DNA of 64,000 bases from Cellulomonas sp. Root485 (GTDB lineage Bacteria > Actinomycetota > Actinomycetes > Actinomycetales > Cellulomonadaceae). Shown piece after piece: positions 25,009-33,760 of this stretch. The stretch's first letter is position 1. Every line of letters starts with the position of its first letter. Location of the stretch: assembly GCF_001426705.1 (NCBI RefSeq), contig NZ_LMFC01000001.1:1827355-1891354 (forward strand), given 5' to 3'. Made by a program: the position numbers and the translations under genes. The notes beneath the pieces are model-generated. The model had not been told where the DNA came from. It saw nothing but the letters and a program-made list of their open reading frames with translations, and did not search any database.

Positions 25009-26250
25009 TCATCCTTCCAGCCGGACGACGACCTCCCCGTCGTGCGCGAGCTCGAACGGTGTCCCGTCGACGGTGTAGGTCCCGAGGAACCCGCTCACGG
25101 GCACCTGGCCCGTCGACGAGGTGCGGGAGGTCGTCGGCGCCAGCCACCACTCGTCCTTGACCAGCCGGCGCAGCACGTCGTATGCGGGCTTGGGTGTCCC
25201 GTCGGCGCGGACGAGCCCGGCGGGAGCGCCGAGCCATGCACCGTCGTCGGAGATCCCCCAGTACGTCGCCGCCTGCACGGCCGGGTGCCCGACGAGGGTC
25301 CGGTAGTGCCGCTCGATCTCGTCGGCCTGCCGCGCCTCACCCTCGGGGGTGGACGGCCACGACGTGACCTGGTGGTCGTTGAGGTCCTCGATGTGCGCGG
25401 GCATGAGCTCGCCGGACAGCAGGGTCGTCTCGGTCAGGTGCAGCGGCAGCCCGAAGCGCGCGAACCGGTCGAGGGTGGCCAGCGTCTTCTCCTCGCCCCA
25501 GTAGCCCTGGTGCATGTGGCTCTGCAGCCCGATCGCGTCGACCTGGATGCCCGCCGCCAGGACACCCTCGATCAGGCACTCGAACGCGGTCGACATGTCG
25601 AAGTCGTTGAGCAGCAGGGTGGCCGTCGGGTTGGTCTGGCGGGCGGCGTCGAACGCCAGCCGGACGGTCGGGATGCGCCCGCGGTCCCACGCCAGGCGGG
25701 TCAGTCCGTTGGGCTCCTTGTCGAACACCGGCATGATCACGACCTCGTTGATCACGTCCCAGGTGTCGATCACGCCGGCGAAGTCGGCGACCTCGCGACG
25801 GATGCGTGCGTCCTGGACGTCCGCGATCTCGTCGGTGGTCAGGTCGAGCAACCAGGGCGCGGCCACGGTGTGCCAGGCGAGCGGGTGACCCTTGACCGCG
25901 ACGCCGCGGTCCGCGAACCAACGCGCTGCCGTGAGCAGCCGGGCCGTGTCGGGTCGGCCGCGCACAGGTTCGAAGCGGCCCCAGTAGAACGGGAGGGTGG
26001 CGGCGTTGAACACGTCGAGCCAGAGGTCGGCGAGCGCGGCGGCGGACCCGACCGGCGCCCCGCCGAACGCGGGCGGCTCGGCGGCCGCGCCCTCGCCGTT
26101 GGCGAGCGCGACGAAGTCGAAGCCGATGTTGCCGAACAGGAACGCGTGCCGTTCCTGTTCGACGACGACCTCGGTGTCCGCGAGGGGACGTCCGTGGGCA
26201 TCGAGGACCGTGACGACGGCGTCGGCGCGTCGGTGCTGCGGAGTGGGCAT
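25009..26250 (-). CDS. GH10 endo-1,4-beta-xylanase-like enzyme, no signal peptide
   Basis: 413 residues. A short N-terminal beta domain (VVTVLDAHGRPLADTEVVVE) precedes the GH10 barrel, with KGHPLAWHT, the acid/base glutamate in WDVINEVV and the nucleophile in LTETTLLSG. No signal peptide is present, so it is probably cytoplasmic and would cut short xylo-oligosaccharides that have been imported. It follows an MFS transporter gene by 27 bp and precedes a methyltransferase gene, in one operon. The nucleophile context TETTL is a variant of the usual TELD. A glycosidase with other substrates cannot be excluded. Confidence 0.88.
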   Translation of the reverse strand: MPTPQHRRADAVVTVLDAHGRPLADTEVVVEQERHAFLFGNIGFDFVALANGEGAAAEPPAFGGAPVGSAAALADLWLDVFNAATLPFYWGRFEPVRGRPDTARLLTAARWFADRGVAVKGHPLAWHTVAAPWLLDLTTDEIADVQDARIRREVADFAGVIDTWDVINEVVIMPVFDKEPNGLTRLAWDRGRIPTVRLAFDAARQTNPTATLLLNDFDMSTAFECLIEGVLAAGIQVDAIGLQSHMHQGYWGEEKTLATLDRFARFGLPLHLTETTLLSGELMPAHIEDLNDHQVTSWPSTPEGEARQADEIERHYRTLVGHPAVQAATYWGISDDGAWLGAPAGLVRADGTPKPAYDVLRRLVKDEWWLAPTTSRTSSTGQVPVSGFLGTYTVDGTPFELAHDGEVVVRLEG

Positions 26251-26277
26251 CGGACCAGCCTGCCACGGTCGATATCG

Positions 26278-27507
26278 TTATCGGTCGGCCGCCACGCCGG
26301 TCTCCAGCTCGACGGCGGGGATCGCGCTCCGGCGCGCCGCCCGTCCCCCGAGCACCGCGGCCGTCGCGCCGAGCAGAGCCACGACGGGGACGACGAGGAA
26401 CGCCCGGTGCGTCCCGACGGCGTCGGACAGCGCGCCGAGCGCGAACGGTGCGACGCCGATGGCCAGCCCGCCCGCGAGCGTCGCGCGCGCCTGGGTCGCG
26501 TCCGCGCGGCCCGGTGCCGTGGCCAGCAGGAGCGCGACCGACAGCGGGTACTGCGCGCCGTACCCGAGCCCGGCGACGAAGAGGCCGGCGATGGCGACCG
26601 GCGGGGTGGTCGCGGTCCACAGGATCGCCCAGCCGCCGATGGCGACGACGAACGCGACGGCCAGCAGCATCACCGGCGCGACCCGCAGCGACAGGGGTCC
26701 GACGACGAACCGGATCACCGACATCCCGGCCACCAGGCCCGCGGTCGTCGCCGCCGCGATGCCGGGGCCTGCACCGGTGCGCTCGAGCACGAGGCCGGTC
26801 GCCCAGTAGGTCGTGGCGAACTCCATCGCGATGGCGGCGACCATCGTCGCGAGGAAGCACCAGCCCGGCACCGTGGTGCGCGCGGGGACCACGCGGGCGG
26901 CGGTCGCGTCGGGGACGTGCGGAGGCGTCATCGCACCGCCGACCGGGATGCGCGACACGATGATCGCGGAGACGAGGGCGAGCACGACGGTCACCGCCAC
27001 GGCCGGCCGCCAGCCCCAGCCGATGGCCACGCAGACGCCGACGGTCAGCGGCCCGACGAGCCCGACCGACGAACCGATCCCGTTGCCCTCGGTGAGCGCC
27101 GCCGACGCCTTGCTCCCGTGCCGCAGGGCGACCCCGGCCTGTGCGGCGCTGATCGCGATGTTGCCCCCGAGCGCCAGTACCACCATCGCGGGCAGGCTCC
27201 ACGCCAGCGACGGGGCCATGACCAGGCCGGACGCCCCGACGGCGATGAGCCCGCAGGCGACCAGGATCGCGCTCCGCCGGCCGTGACTGCGCACGATCCG
27301 CGGCGTCAGGAACGCCGCGAGGATGCCTCCGGCGGCCATGGCGGTGCCGTGCAGCCCGGCCTGCGCGTCGCTGATGCCGAGCTCGTCCGCGAGCAGCGGC
27401 ACGCTCGGGTTGAAGCTGTACAGCAGCCAGCCCCACACCACGAAGCTCCCGTAGAACGCGACCGTCATCCGGTCGCGGGGGAACCCGGTGGTCGTGGGGC
27501 TGGACAT
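26278..27507 (-). CDS. MFS transporter
   Basis: 409 residues with about twelve hydrophobic segments and the motif-A-like loop between helices 2 and 3 (RIVRSHGRRSAI). Typical of sugar or drug efflux/uptake carriers of the major facilitator family. Being first in an operon with a cytoplasmic GH10 enzyme, it may import xylo-oligosaccharides, but this is inference. ATG 27507 lies six bases after TACTGT, without a ribosome binding site, so the mRNA is probably leaderless. Confidence 0.9.
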   Translation of the reverse strand: MSSPTTTGFPRDRMTVAFYGSFVVWGWLLYSFNPSVPLLADELGISDAQAGLHGTAMAAGGILAAFLTPRIVRSHGRRSAILVACGLIAVGASGLVMAPSLAWSLPAMVVLALGGNIAISAAQAGVALRHGSKASAALTEGNGIGSSVGLVGPLTVGVCVAIGWGWRPAVAVTVVLALVSAIIVSRIPVGGAMTPPHVPDATAARVVPARTTVPGWCFLATMVAAIAMEFATTYWATGLVLERTGAGPGIAAATTAGLVAGMSVIRFVVGPLSLRVAPVMLLAVAFVVAIGGWAILWTATTPPVAIAGLFVAGLGYGAQYPLSVALLLATAPGRADATQARATLAGGLAIGVAPFALGALSDAVGTHRAFLVVPVVALLGATAAVLGGRAARRSAIPAVELETGVAADR

Positions 27508-27537
27508 GGGCCGACAGTACGGCGCCGATCTGCCGGG

Positions 27538-29514
27538 TCAGTCCACCGGCGCGACCGCCGCGGCGAACTGGCTGGCGTACAGCCGCGCGTACGCGCCGCC
27601 CGCGGCGAGCAGCTCGTCGTGCGACCCCTGCTCCACGATCGCGCCGTCCTCCATGACCAGGATCGTGTCGGCGTCACGGATGGTGGACAGCCGGTGGGCG
27701 ATGACGAACGACGTCCGGCCGTGGCGCAGCGCGTTCATGGCGTGCTGGACCAGGACCTCGGTGCGGGTGTCCACCGACGACGTCGCCTCGTCGAGGATGA
27801 GGATGGCCGGGTCGGCCAGGAACGCGCGGGCGATGGTGAGCAGCTGCTTCTCCCCCGCCGAGACGTTGGCGCCCTCGTCGTCGACCACGGTGTCGTAGCC
27901 GTCGGGCAGGGTGCGCACGAACCGGTCGACGTGCGTGGCCTCCGCGGCGGCGACGATCTCCTCCTGCGTCGCGCCGGTCGCGCCGTAGGCGATGTTCTCC
28001 GCCAGCGTGCCGCCGAACAGCCAGGTGTCCTGCAGCACCATCCCCATCTGGGAGCGCAGCGCGTCCCGCGTGAGGTCGCGGGTGTCGATGCCGTCGAGGG
28101 TGATCCGGCCGCCGTCGACCTCGTAGAACCGCATGAGCAGGTTCACCAGCGTCGTCTTGCCGGCACCCGTGGGCCCGACGATCGCGATCGTCTGGCCCGG
28201 CTCCGCCACGAGCGACAGGTCCTGGATCAGCGGCTTGTCGGGCGAGTAGCTGAAGGCCACGTGCTCGAACGCCACGCGTCCGCGCGTGGGCTGGACCGGC
28301 GGGGTCGCGTCGACCGGGTCGGGCGACTGCTCGTCGGCGTCGAGGAGCTCGAACACGCGCTCCACCGACGCGACGCCGGACTGCAGCAGGTTGGCCATCG
28401 ACGCGATCTGCGTGATCGGCTGCGTGAACTGCCGGCTGTACTGGATGAACGCCTGCACGTCGCCCAGCGTCATCGTCCCGGACGCCACGCGCAGCCCACC
28501 GACGACCGCGACGATGACGTAGTTGAGGTTGGCGACGAAGCCGAGCGCCGGCTGGATGATCCCGGAGATGAACTGCGCCCGGAAGCTGGAGTCGTAGAGC
28601 TTCTCGTTGCGCTCCGCGAACACCTCGGCCGCCTCGGCCTGACGACCGAAGACGGTCACCAGCGAGTGGCCGGTGTACATCTCCTCGATGTGGGCGTTGA
28701 GCTTGCCGGTCCACGCCCACTGCTCCATGAACTGCGGCCGCGAGCGCTTGGCGATGGCCCCGGCGATGGCGATGGACAGCGGGACGGTGACCAGCGCGAT
28801 CACCGCGAGCAGCGGCGAGATGACGAACATCATCACCAGCACGCCGACCACCGTGAGCACGGAGGTGATGAGCTGCGAGAGCGTCTGCTGGAGGGTCTGC
28901 GCGACGTTGTCGATGTCGTTGGTGACGCGGCTGAGCAGCTCGCCGCGCGGCTGGGAGTCGATGTACTTCAGCGGCAGCCGCGACAGCTTCGCCTCGACGT
29001 CCTGCCGCATCGCGTAGACGGTCCGCTGCACGACGACGGCGGTGAGCCGCCCCTGCAGCCAGCCGAACAGGAACGACCCCACGTAGATCGCCAGCACGAT
29101 CATCAGCAGCTGCCAGAGCTGGTCGAAGTCGATCCCCACCCCGGGGACCGCACCGCTGCCGGCGACGACGTCCGCGAACGTGTCCTGCCCGGCGGCCCGC
29201 AGCGCCGTGACGGCCTGGTCCGTGGTGGTGCCGGCCGGGAACGCCTCGCCCAGCTGGGTGCCGATGACGCCGTCGAAGATGATGTTCGTCGCGTCGCCCA
29301 GGAGCTTCGGCCCGATCACGGCGAGCACGACCGACGCGATCGCGAGCACGACGATGAGGGCCATCGGCGCCCTCTCCGAACGCATCTCGCGCAGGAACCG
29401 CTTGGCGGACCCGCGGAAGTTCATCGACTTCTCGCCGGGCATGCCCATGTTCATCATCGGGCCGGGGCCACGACGGGCCGCCGCCGGAGGAAGCCGCCGG
29501 GTCTCGGTGCTCAT
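27538..29514 (-). CDS. ABC exporter half (canonical ATP site)
   Basis: 658 residues: a Met/Gly-rich N-terminus, six membrane helices and a nucleotide-binding domain. It has Walker A GPTGAGKTT, signature NVSAGEKQLLTIARAF and Walker B ILILDEATSSVD with the catalytic Glu. The membrane domain has extra loops. It overlaps its upstream partner gene by ATGA, so the two form a heterodimer in which this subunit carries the working Walker B. Likely a multidrug or lipid exporter; the cargo is unknown. Under the TetR repressor of the same operon. Confidence 0.93.
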   Translation of the reverse strand: MSTETRRLPPAAARRGPGPMMNMGMPGEKSMNFRGSAKRFLREMRSERAPMALIVVLAIASVVLAVIGPKLLGDATNIIFDGVIGTQLGEAFPAGTTTDQAVTALRAAGQDTFADVVAGSGAVPGVGIDFDQLWQLLMIVLAIYVGSFLFGWLQGRLTAVVVQRTVYAMRQDVEAKLSRLPLKYIDSQPRGELLSRVTNDIDNVAQTLQQTLSQLITSVLTVVGVLVMMFVISPLLAVIALVTVPLSIAIAGAIAKRSRPQFMEQWAWTGKLNAHIEEMYTGHSLVTVFGRQAEAAEVFAERNEKLYDSSFRAQFISGIIQPALGFVANLNYVIVAVVGGLRVASGTMTLGDVQAFIQYSRQFTQPITQIASMANLLQSGVASVERVFELLDADEQSPDPVDATPPVQPTRGRVAFEHVAFSYSPDKPLIQDLSLVAEPGQTIAIVGPTGAGKTTLVNLLMRFYEVDGGRITLDGIDTRDLTRDALRSQMGMVLQDTWLFGGTLAENIAYGATGATQEEIVAAAEATHVDRFVRTLPDGYDTVVDDEGANVSAGEKQLLTIARAFLADPAILILDEATSSVDTRTEVLVQHAMNALRHGRTSFVIAHRLSTIRDADTILVMEDGAIVEQGSHDELLAAGGAYARLYASQFAAAVAPVD

Positions 29515-31256
29515 GCTGCCTCCTCCACGCTGACCTGCGAGTACACGATCTCCTGGTAGGTCTCCGAGGACGCCAGCAGCTCGGCGTGCGTCCCGACGCC
29601 GACCACCAGGCCGTCCTCCATCACGACGATGCTGTCGGCGTGCCGGATGGTGGCCACGCGTTGCGCGATGACCAGCACGGTCGCCTCCCGTGTCTCCGGG
29701 GCCAGCGCCGCGCGCAGCCGCGAGTCGGTCGCGTAGTCGAGAGCCGAGAACGAGTCGTCGAAGAGGTAGATGTTCGGCCGCCTGACCAGCGCCCTCGCGA
29801 TGGCCAGACGTTGGCGCTGGCCGCCGGACACGTTGGTGCCACCCTGCGCGATCGGCGCGTCCAGACCCTCGTCGAGCGCCTCGACGAAGTCCCGTGCCTG
29901 GGCCACCTCGAGCGCGTGCCAGAGCTCCTCGTCGGTCGCACCCGTCCGCCCGTACTCGAGGTTGGACCGCACGGTGCCGGCGAACAGGTAGGGCTTCTGC
30001 GGGACGAGCCCGATCTGGCCCCACAGCTGGTCCGGGCTGAGGTGTCGCACGTCGACGCCGTCGATGAGGACCTCGCCGCCCGTCACGTCGAACAGCCGCG
30101 GGACGAGGTTGAGCAGGGTCGTCTTGCCCGCACCCGTCGAGCCGATGATCGCGGTCGTCCTCCCCGGCTCGGCCACCAGGTCGACGCCGTGCAGGACCGC
30201 CCGCTCCGCGCCCGGGTAGCGGAACTCCACCCCGCGCAGCTCCAGCAGGCCTGGTCGCGAGTCCGCTCCGGTCCGCAGCTGGGCGGGCTGGTCGGGCGGG
30301 ACGACGGAGGTCCGGGTGTCCAGCACCTCACCGATGCGCTCGGAGGACACGACGGCCCTCGGGACCATGACGAACATCATCGTCGACATCATGACCGCCA
30401 TGAGGATGTAGGCGATGTAGGAGAGGAACGCGGTGAGCTGACCGATCATCAGGGCGCCCGCGTCGATGCGCTGGGCACCGAACCACAGCACGGCCACCGT
30501 CGTCGCGTTCAGCACGAGCATGACCATGGGGAACATCAGCGCCATGAGCTTGCCCACCCGCAGCGAGGTGTCGTACAGGTCGGTGTTGGTGGCGGCGAAC
30601 CGCTCGGACTCGCGGCGCTCGCGCACGAACGCGCGGACCACGCGCACGCCGGCGATCTGCTCGCGCAGCACCCGGTTGATGGCGTCGATCCGCTTCTGCA
30701 TGGACCGGAAGTACGGGATCATCCGCGTCACGATCAGGCCGACGACGATGGCGAGCACCGGCACGGAGACCAGCAGCACGGCGGAGAGCCCGACGTCCTC
30801 GCGCATCGCCATGATGACGCCGCCGACCAGCAGGATCGGCGCCATGATCATCATGGTGAACGTCAGCAGCACCACCATCTGCACCTGCTGCACGTCGTTC
30901 GTCGTGCGCGTGATCAGCGTCGGCGCACCGAAGGTGGCGACCTCCTGCGCGGAGAACGTCTGCACGTGCCCGAACAGCCGCTTGCGCACGTCGCGCCCGA
31001 ACGCCATCGCCGTCTTCGCGCCGAAGTAGACGGCCACCACGGCGGCGAGCACCTGCACGAGGCTGACGCCGAGCATGATGCCGCCGAGCCGCATGATCTC
31101 CGCGGTGTCGCCCTTCGCCACGCCGTCGTCGATGATCCGCGCGTTCAGGCTGGGCAGGAACAGCGTCGCGATCGTCTGCACCAGCTGCAGCACGATCACG
31201 GCGACGACGGCGCCCTGATAGGGCTTGAGGTGCTCCTTGAGCAGGGTGATCAGCAC
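29511..31256 (-). CDS. ABC exporter half (degenerate ATP site)
   Basis: 581 residues, six membrane helices then an ATPase domain with Walker A GSTGAGKTT, signature NVSGGQRQRLAIARAL and Walker B IYLFDDSFSALD. The catalytic Glu of Walker B is Asp here, as in the degenerate site of TM287/288-type heterodimers. It pairs with the following gene, overlapped by four bases. GTG 31256 follows AAAGGAG and overlaps the tetR-type stop by seven bases. Exporter; the substrate is unknown. Confidence 0.93.
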   Translation of the reverse strand: MLITLLKEHLKPYQGAVVAVIVLQLVQTIATLFLPSLNARIIDDGVAKGDTAEIMRLGGIMLGVSLVQVLAAVVAVYFGAKTAMAFGRDVRKRLFGHVQTFSAQEVATFGAPTLITRTTNDVQQVQMVVLLTFTMMIMAPILLVGGVIMAMREDVGLSAVLLVSVPVLAIVVGLIVTRMIPYFRSMQKRIDAINRVLREQIAGVRVVRAFVRERRESERFAATNTDLYDTSLRVGKLMALMFPMVMLVLNATTVAVLWFGAQRIDAGALMIGQLTAFLSYIAYILMAVMMSTMMFVMVPRAVVSSERIGEVLDTRTSVVPPDQPAQLRTGADSRPGLLELRGVEFRYPGAERAVLHGVDLVAEPGRTTAIIGSTGAGKTTLLNLVPRLFDVTGGEVLIDGVDVRHLSPDQLWGQIGLVPQKPYLFAGTVRSNLEYGRTGATDEELWHALEVAQARDFVEALDEGLDAPIAQGGTNVSGGQRQRLAIARALVRRPNIYLFDDSFSALDYATDSRLRAALAPETREATVLVIAQRVATIRHADSIVVMEDGLVVGVGTHAELLASSETYQEIVYSQVSVEEAA

Positions 31257-31915
31257 GGCCCGCTCCTTTCGTTCAGGACGCCGTGCAGGACGAGGTCGGC
31301 CAGCCGCTCGGGATCGGGCGGCGAGGTCTCGAGGCCGCGGCGCCGAGCGTCGACGGACCGCATGGTGGCGCCCATGAGCACCGTGGTGAGGAGGTCGATC
31401 ACCTCGTCGAGGGGCAGCCGCAGCCGGTCGGCGTCGGGCTCCAGCAGCCAGGTGATGGTGGCGTTCACGGCCGCGGTGCCGGCCTGCTGACGTGTCCCCC
31501 ACATCCGCATGGCTGCCTCGCGGTGCTCGGCGGTCGGCCCGGGCTCGAGCCGGCTGATCTCGTGCAGCAGCCCCATCCAGCGCATCGACTCGCCGACGCG
31601 CGCGAGGCCCTGCGCCAGGACGGCGGCCACGCGCTCGCGCAGCGGGAGCTCCCGGTCGATGGCCGCGAGCTCGGGCACCGAGTCCGCGGGGTCGACGGCT
31701 GCGAGCACCGCCTCCCGGACGAGCGTCACCTTGTCGGTGAACACCCGGAAGAGCGTGCCCTCCGCGACACCGGCGGCCTCGGCCAGCTCGCGGGAGGTGA
31801 CGGCGGCGCCGCGCTCGAGCAGGACCGGGCGGACCGCGAGCAGGATCGCCGCGCGACGTTCGTCGGGCGGCAGCGGGGTGGCCCGGCCGCGAGCCGGACC
31901 GGCGATGGTCTCCAT
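31250..31915 (-). CDS. TetR-family transcriptional repressor of the ABC exporter
   Basis: 221 residues. The N-terminal helix-turn-helix is VTSRELAEAAGVAEGTLFRVF, as usual for TetR. The rest is the ligand-binding helical domain. It is the first gene of the operon with the two ABC halves (seven-base overlap) and so likely senses their cargo. ATG 31915 lies six bases after TACATT and no ribosome binding site is seen, so the mRNA is leaderless. Its probable operator sits between the -35 and -10. Confidence 0.9.
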   Translation of the reverse strand: METIAGPARGRATPLPPDERRAAILLAVRPVLLERGAAVTSRELAEAAGVAEGTLFRVFTDKVTLVREAVLAAVDPADSVPELAAIDRELPLRERVAAVLAQGLARVGESMRWMGLLHEISRLEPGPTAEHREAAMRMWGTRQQAGTAAVNATITWLLEPDADRLRLPLDEVIDLLTTVLMGATMRSVDARRRGLETSPPDPERLADLVLHGVLNERSGPC

Positions 31916-31930
31916 CCGCCGAATGTAACT

Positions 31931-31946
31931 GAGTGAGCACTCACTC
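31931..31946 (-). promoter_or_regulatory. TetR operator inside the exporter promoter
   Basis: GAGTGAG-CA-CTCACTC is a perfect palindrome with a two-base centre. On the minus strand it fills the space between a weak -35 (about 31951-31946) and the -10 TACATT (31927-31922) of the tetR-ABC-ABC operon. A repressor bound here would exclude the polymerase. Confidence 0.75.
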
Positions 31947-31950
31947 CGTC

Positions 31951-31979
31951 CACCATGTTCGCTGTGAGCGAACATGGTG
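31951..31979. repeat. Perfect 13-bp inverted repeat of unknown role
   Basis: CACCATGTTCGCT and AGCGAACATGGTG flank a GTG centre, giving 29 bp of perfect symmetry. It lies between the TetR operator and the SPFH terminator hairpin. It could be a second operator, or a second terminator hairpin for the SPFH gene; it carries no T-run. Confidence 0.7.
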
Positions 31980-32012
31980 AAGGGCCGGATCCCTCGTCGG
32001 GGTCCGGCCCTT
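31980..32012 (-). terminator. Terminator-like hairpin after the SPFH gene
   Basis: Stem of 14 pairs (one G-U) with AAGGGCCGGA against TCCGGCCCTT and a five-base loop. It ends four bases before the SPFH stop codon. There is no clear T-run, which is common in actinobacterial terminators. Confidence 0.65.
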
Positions 32013-32015
32013 CGG

Positions 32016-33176
32016 TCAGGCGGGCGGGGCGTCCTCCGGCGGCGGCTCCGGCGACCGCGCCGGCACCGCTCCCCCACCGGGCCGCTGGCCCAGCTCCACG
32101 GACGGGTCGAACGGCAGCCCGCTGAGCGTGCCGGAGCTCGTCGCGTCCGCGGTCGCCGCCGCCGACTCGCGCCGCGCCTCGGCCAGCGCCTCCGCCGGGT
32201 CCGTCAGCGTCGTGGGCGGCAGGTCGTCACCCAGCGGTGACGTGCCGGCGGCTCGGCCGGAGTCCGGCACGCTGCCGTCGTCGGTGACCGGTCCGCCGAA
32301 CCCCTTGGCGAACACGCCCAGCGCGCTGGTCAGCTCGGACGGCAGGAACCACATCTTGTTCGACGGGCTCGCCGCGATCTTCGGCAGCGTCTGCAGGTAC
32401 TGGTACGCCAGCAGCTTCGGGTCGGCGTCACCGCGGTGCACCGCGTCGAAGACCTGCAGGATCGCGCGCGCCTCACCCTCGGCCGTCAGGATCGCCGCCT
32501 GGGCGCCACCCTCGGCCCGCAGGATCGCCGCCTGCTTCTCGCCCTCCGCCGTGAGGATCTGCGACTGCTTGAAGCCCTCGGCCGTGAGGATGGCCGCACG
32601 ACGGTCACGCTCGGCGCGCATCTGCTGCTCCATCGAGCCCTTGATGCTGTCCGGCGGATCGATCGACTTGAGCTCGACGCGGTTCACGCGCACGCCCCAG
32701 CGCCCGGTCGCCTCGTCGAGCACGCCACGGAGCTGACCGTTGATCTGGTCACGGCTGGTCAGCGTCTGCTCGAGGTCCATCGACCCGACGACGTTGCGCA
32801 GGGTGGTCACCGTGAGCTGCTCGATGCCCTGGATGTAGTTGGCGATCTCGTAGACCGCCGACTTCGGCTCCGTCACCTGGAAGTAGATCACCGTGTCGAT
32901 GCTCACCACGAGGTTGTCGGACGTGATCACCGGCTGCGGCGGGAACGACACCACCTGCTCGCGCAGGTCGACGCCGGCGCGCACGCGGTCGACGAACGGG
33001 ATCAGCAGGTGCAGGCCGGCGTCCAGCGTGCGGGAGTAGCGCCCGAGGCGTTCGACGATGATCGCGACGGCCTGCGGGACGATCTTGACCGCCCGGACGA
33101 GCGCGATGACGACGAACAGCAGCACCAGTCCCAGCACGATGAAGAGGGCGATCTGCCCACCGTTCGGGTCGTCCAT
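32016..33176 (-). CDS. SPFH (stomatin/prohibitin) membrane protein
   Basis: 386 residues. One N-terminal membrane helix (IALFIVLGLVLLFVVIALV), then the SPFH domain (VERLGRYSRTLDAGLHLLIP, VITSDNLVVSIDTVIYFQV). A helical region follows with four tandem copies of an AILTAEG-type repeat that will form a coiled coil. The C-terminal 120 residues are Pro/Ala-rich and disordered. These proteins scaffold membrane microdomains and are usually encoded beside NfeD, as here. ATG 33176 follows GGAGG. It is the downstream member of the NfeD-SPFH pair. Confidence 0.92.
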   Translation of the reverse strand: MDDPNGGQIALFIVLGLVLLFVVIALVRAVKIVPQAVAIIVERLGRYSRTLDAGLHLLIPFVDRVRAGVDLREQVVSFPPQPVITSDNLVVSIDTVIYFQVTEPKSAVYEIANYIQGIEQLTVTTLRNVVGSMDLEQTLTSRDQINGQLRGVLDEATGRWGVRVNRVELKSIDPPDSIKGSMEQQMRAERDRRAAILTAEGFKQSQILTAEGEKQAAILRAEGGAQAAILTAEGEARAILQVFDAVHRGDADPKLLAYQYLQTLPKIAASPSNKMWFLPSELTSALGVFAKGFGGPVTDDGSVPDSGRAAGTSPLGDDLPPTTLTDPAEALAEARRESAAATADATSSGTLSGLPFDPSVELGQRPGGGAVPARSPEPPPEDAPPA

Positions 33177-33234
33177 GGATCCTCCAGGAGTCGAGCGCGG
33201 GCGAGGTGCCCGCGCGACGTACGAGACGGTGGGG

Positions 33235-33669
33235 TCAGAGCCCGGGCACCGGTGCGACGACCGCCGTGGCGCCCTCGATCCGCGTCACGCGGACCTCCGT
33301 GCCGGGCGGGATCGTCTGGACGGCGTCCACCCGGGCGCTCCACACCTCACCGGCGAGCTTGACGCGACCACCCTCGCCGGTGACCGTCGAGACCACCACG
33401 GCCTCGCGGCCGACCAGCGCCGCGGCGTTGGTCTCCACCAGCGGCATCCGCGCGCGCAGGTGCCGCAGGAGCCACGGGCGCAGCGTGAAGAGCAGCAGCA
33501 CCGAGGTCAGCGCGGCGACGATGAACTGCACCGGCACCGACGCGCCGAACAGGTAGGCGATTGCGCCGGCGATGGCTCCACCGGCGAACATCGCGAGCAC
33601 GAGGTCGAGGGAGAGCATCTCGAGGATGCCCAGGACGAGCGCCGCACCGATCCACCACAGCCAGCCCAT
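33235..33669 (-). CDS. NfeD-family membrane protein
   Basis: 144 residues. Two to three membrane helices (WLWWIGAALVLGILEMLSL, LVLAMFAGGAIAGAIAYL, VQFIVAALTSVLLLF) are followed by an OB-fold (LVGREAVVVSTV, VKLAGEVWSARVDAVQTIPP). It matches short NfeD proteins lacking the serine protease domain. It partners with the SPFH protein, whose gene starts 58 bases downstream. ATG 33669 follows GAGGGAG. Confidence 0.9.
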   Translation of the reverse strand: MGWLWWIGAALVLGILEMLSLDLVLAMFAGGAIAGAIAYLFGASVPVQFIVAALTSVLLLFTLRPWLLRHLRARMPLVETNAAALVGREAVVVSTVTGEGGRVKLAGEVWSARVDAVQTIPPGTEVRVTRIEGATAVVAPVPGL

Positions 33670-33760
33670 CGGGCCACTCCCTCGATCGAGCAGGCTCCGA
33701 CGGCGGACCCTGCGGTCAACCGATCCTAGACGCTTTCTTTGCGAATCTGTGGGCAAACGC

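Noticed and set aside
24976..29559. A reading frame of about 1500 codons opposite TrmH, GH10, MFS and ABC genes
   Set aside because: It runs across several well-supported genes and their boundaries. Composition is typical for antisense of GC-rich genes.
32440..32640. CRISPR-like or tandem DNA repeat
   Set aside because: Repeats are in frame inside the SPFH gene and encode a coiled coil; spacing is too short for a CRISPR array. No CRISPR array is seen in the window.
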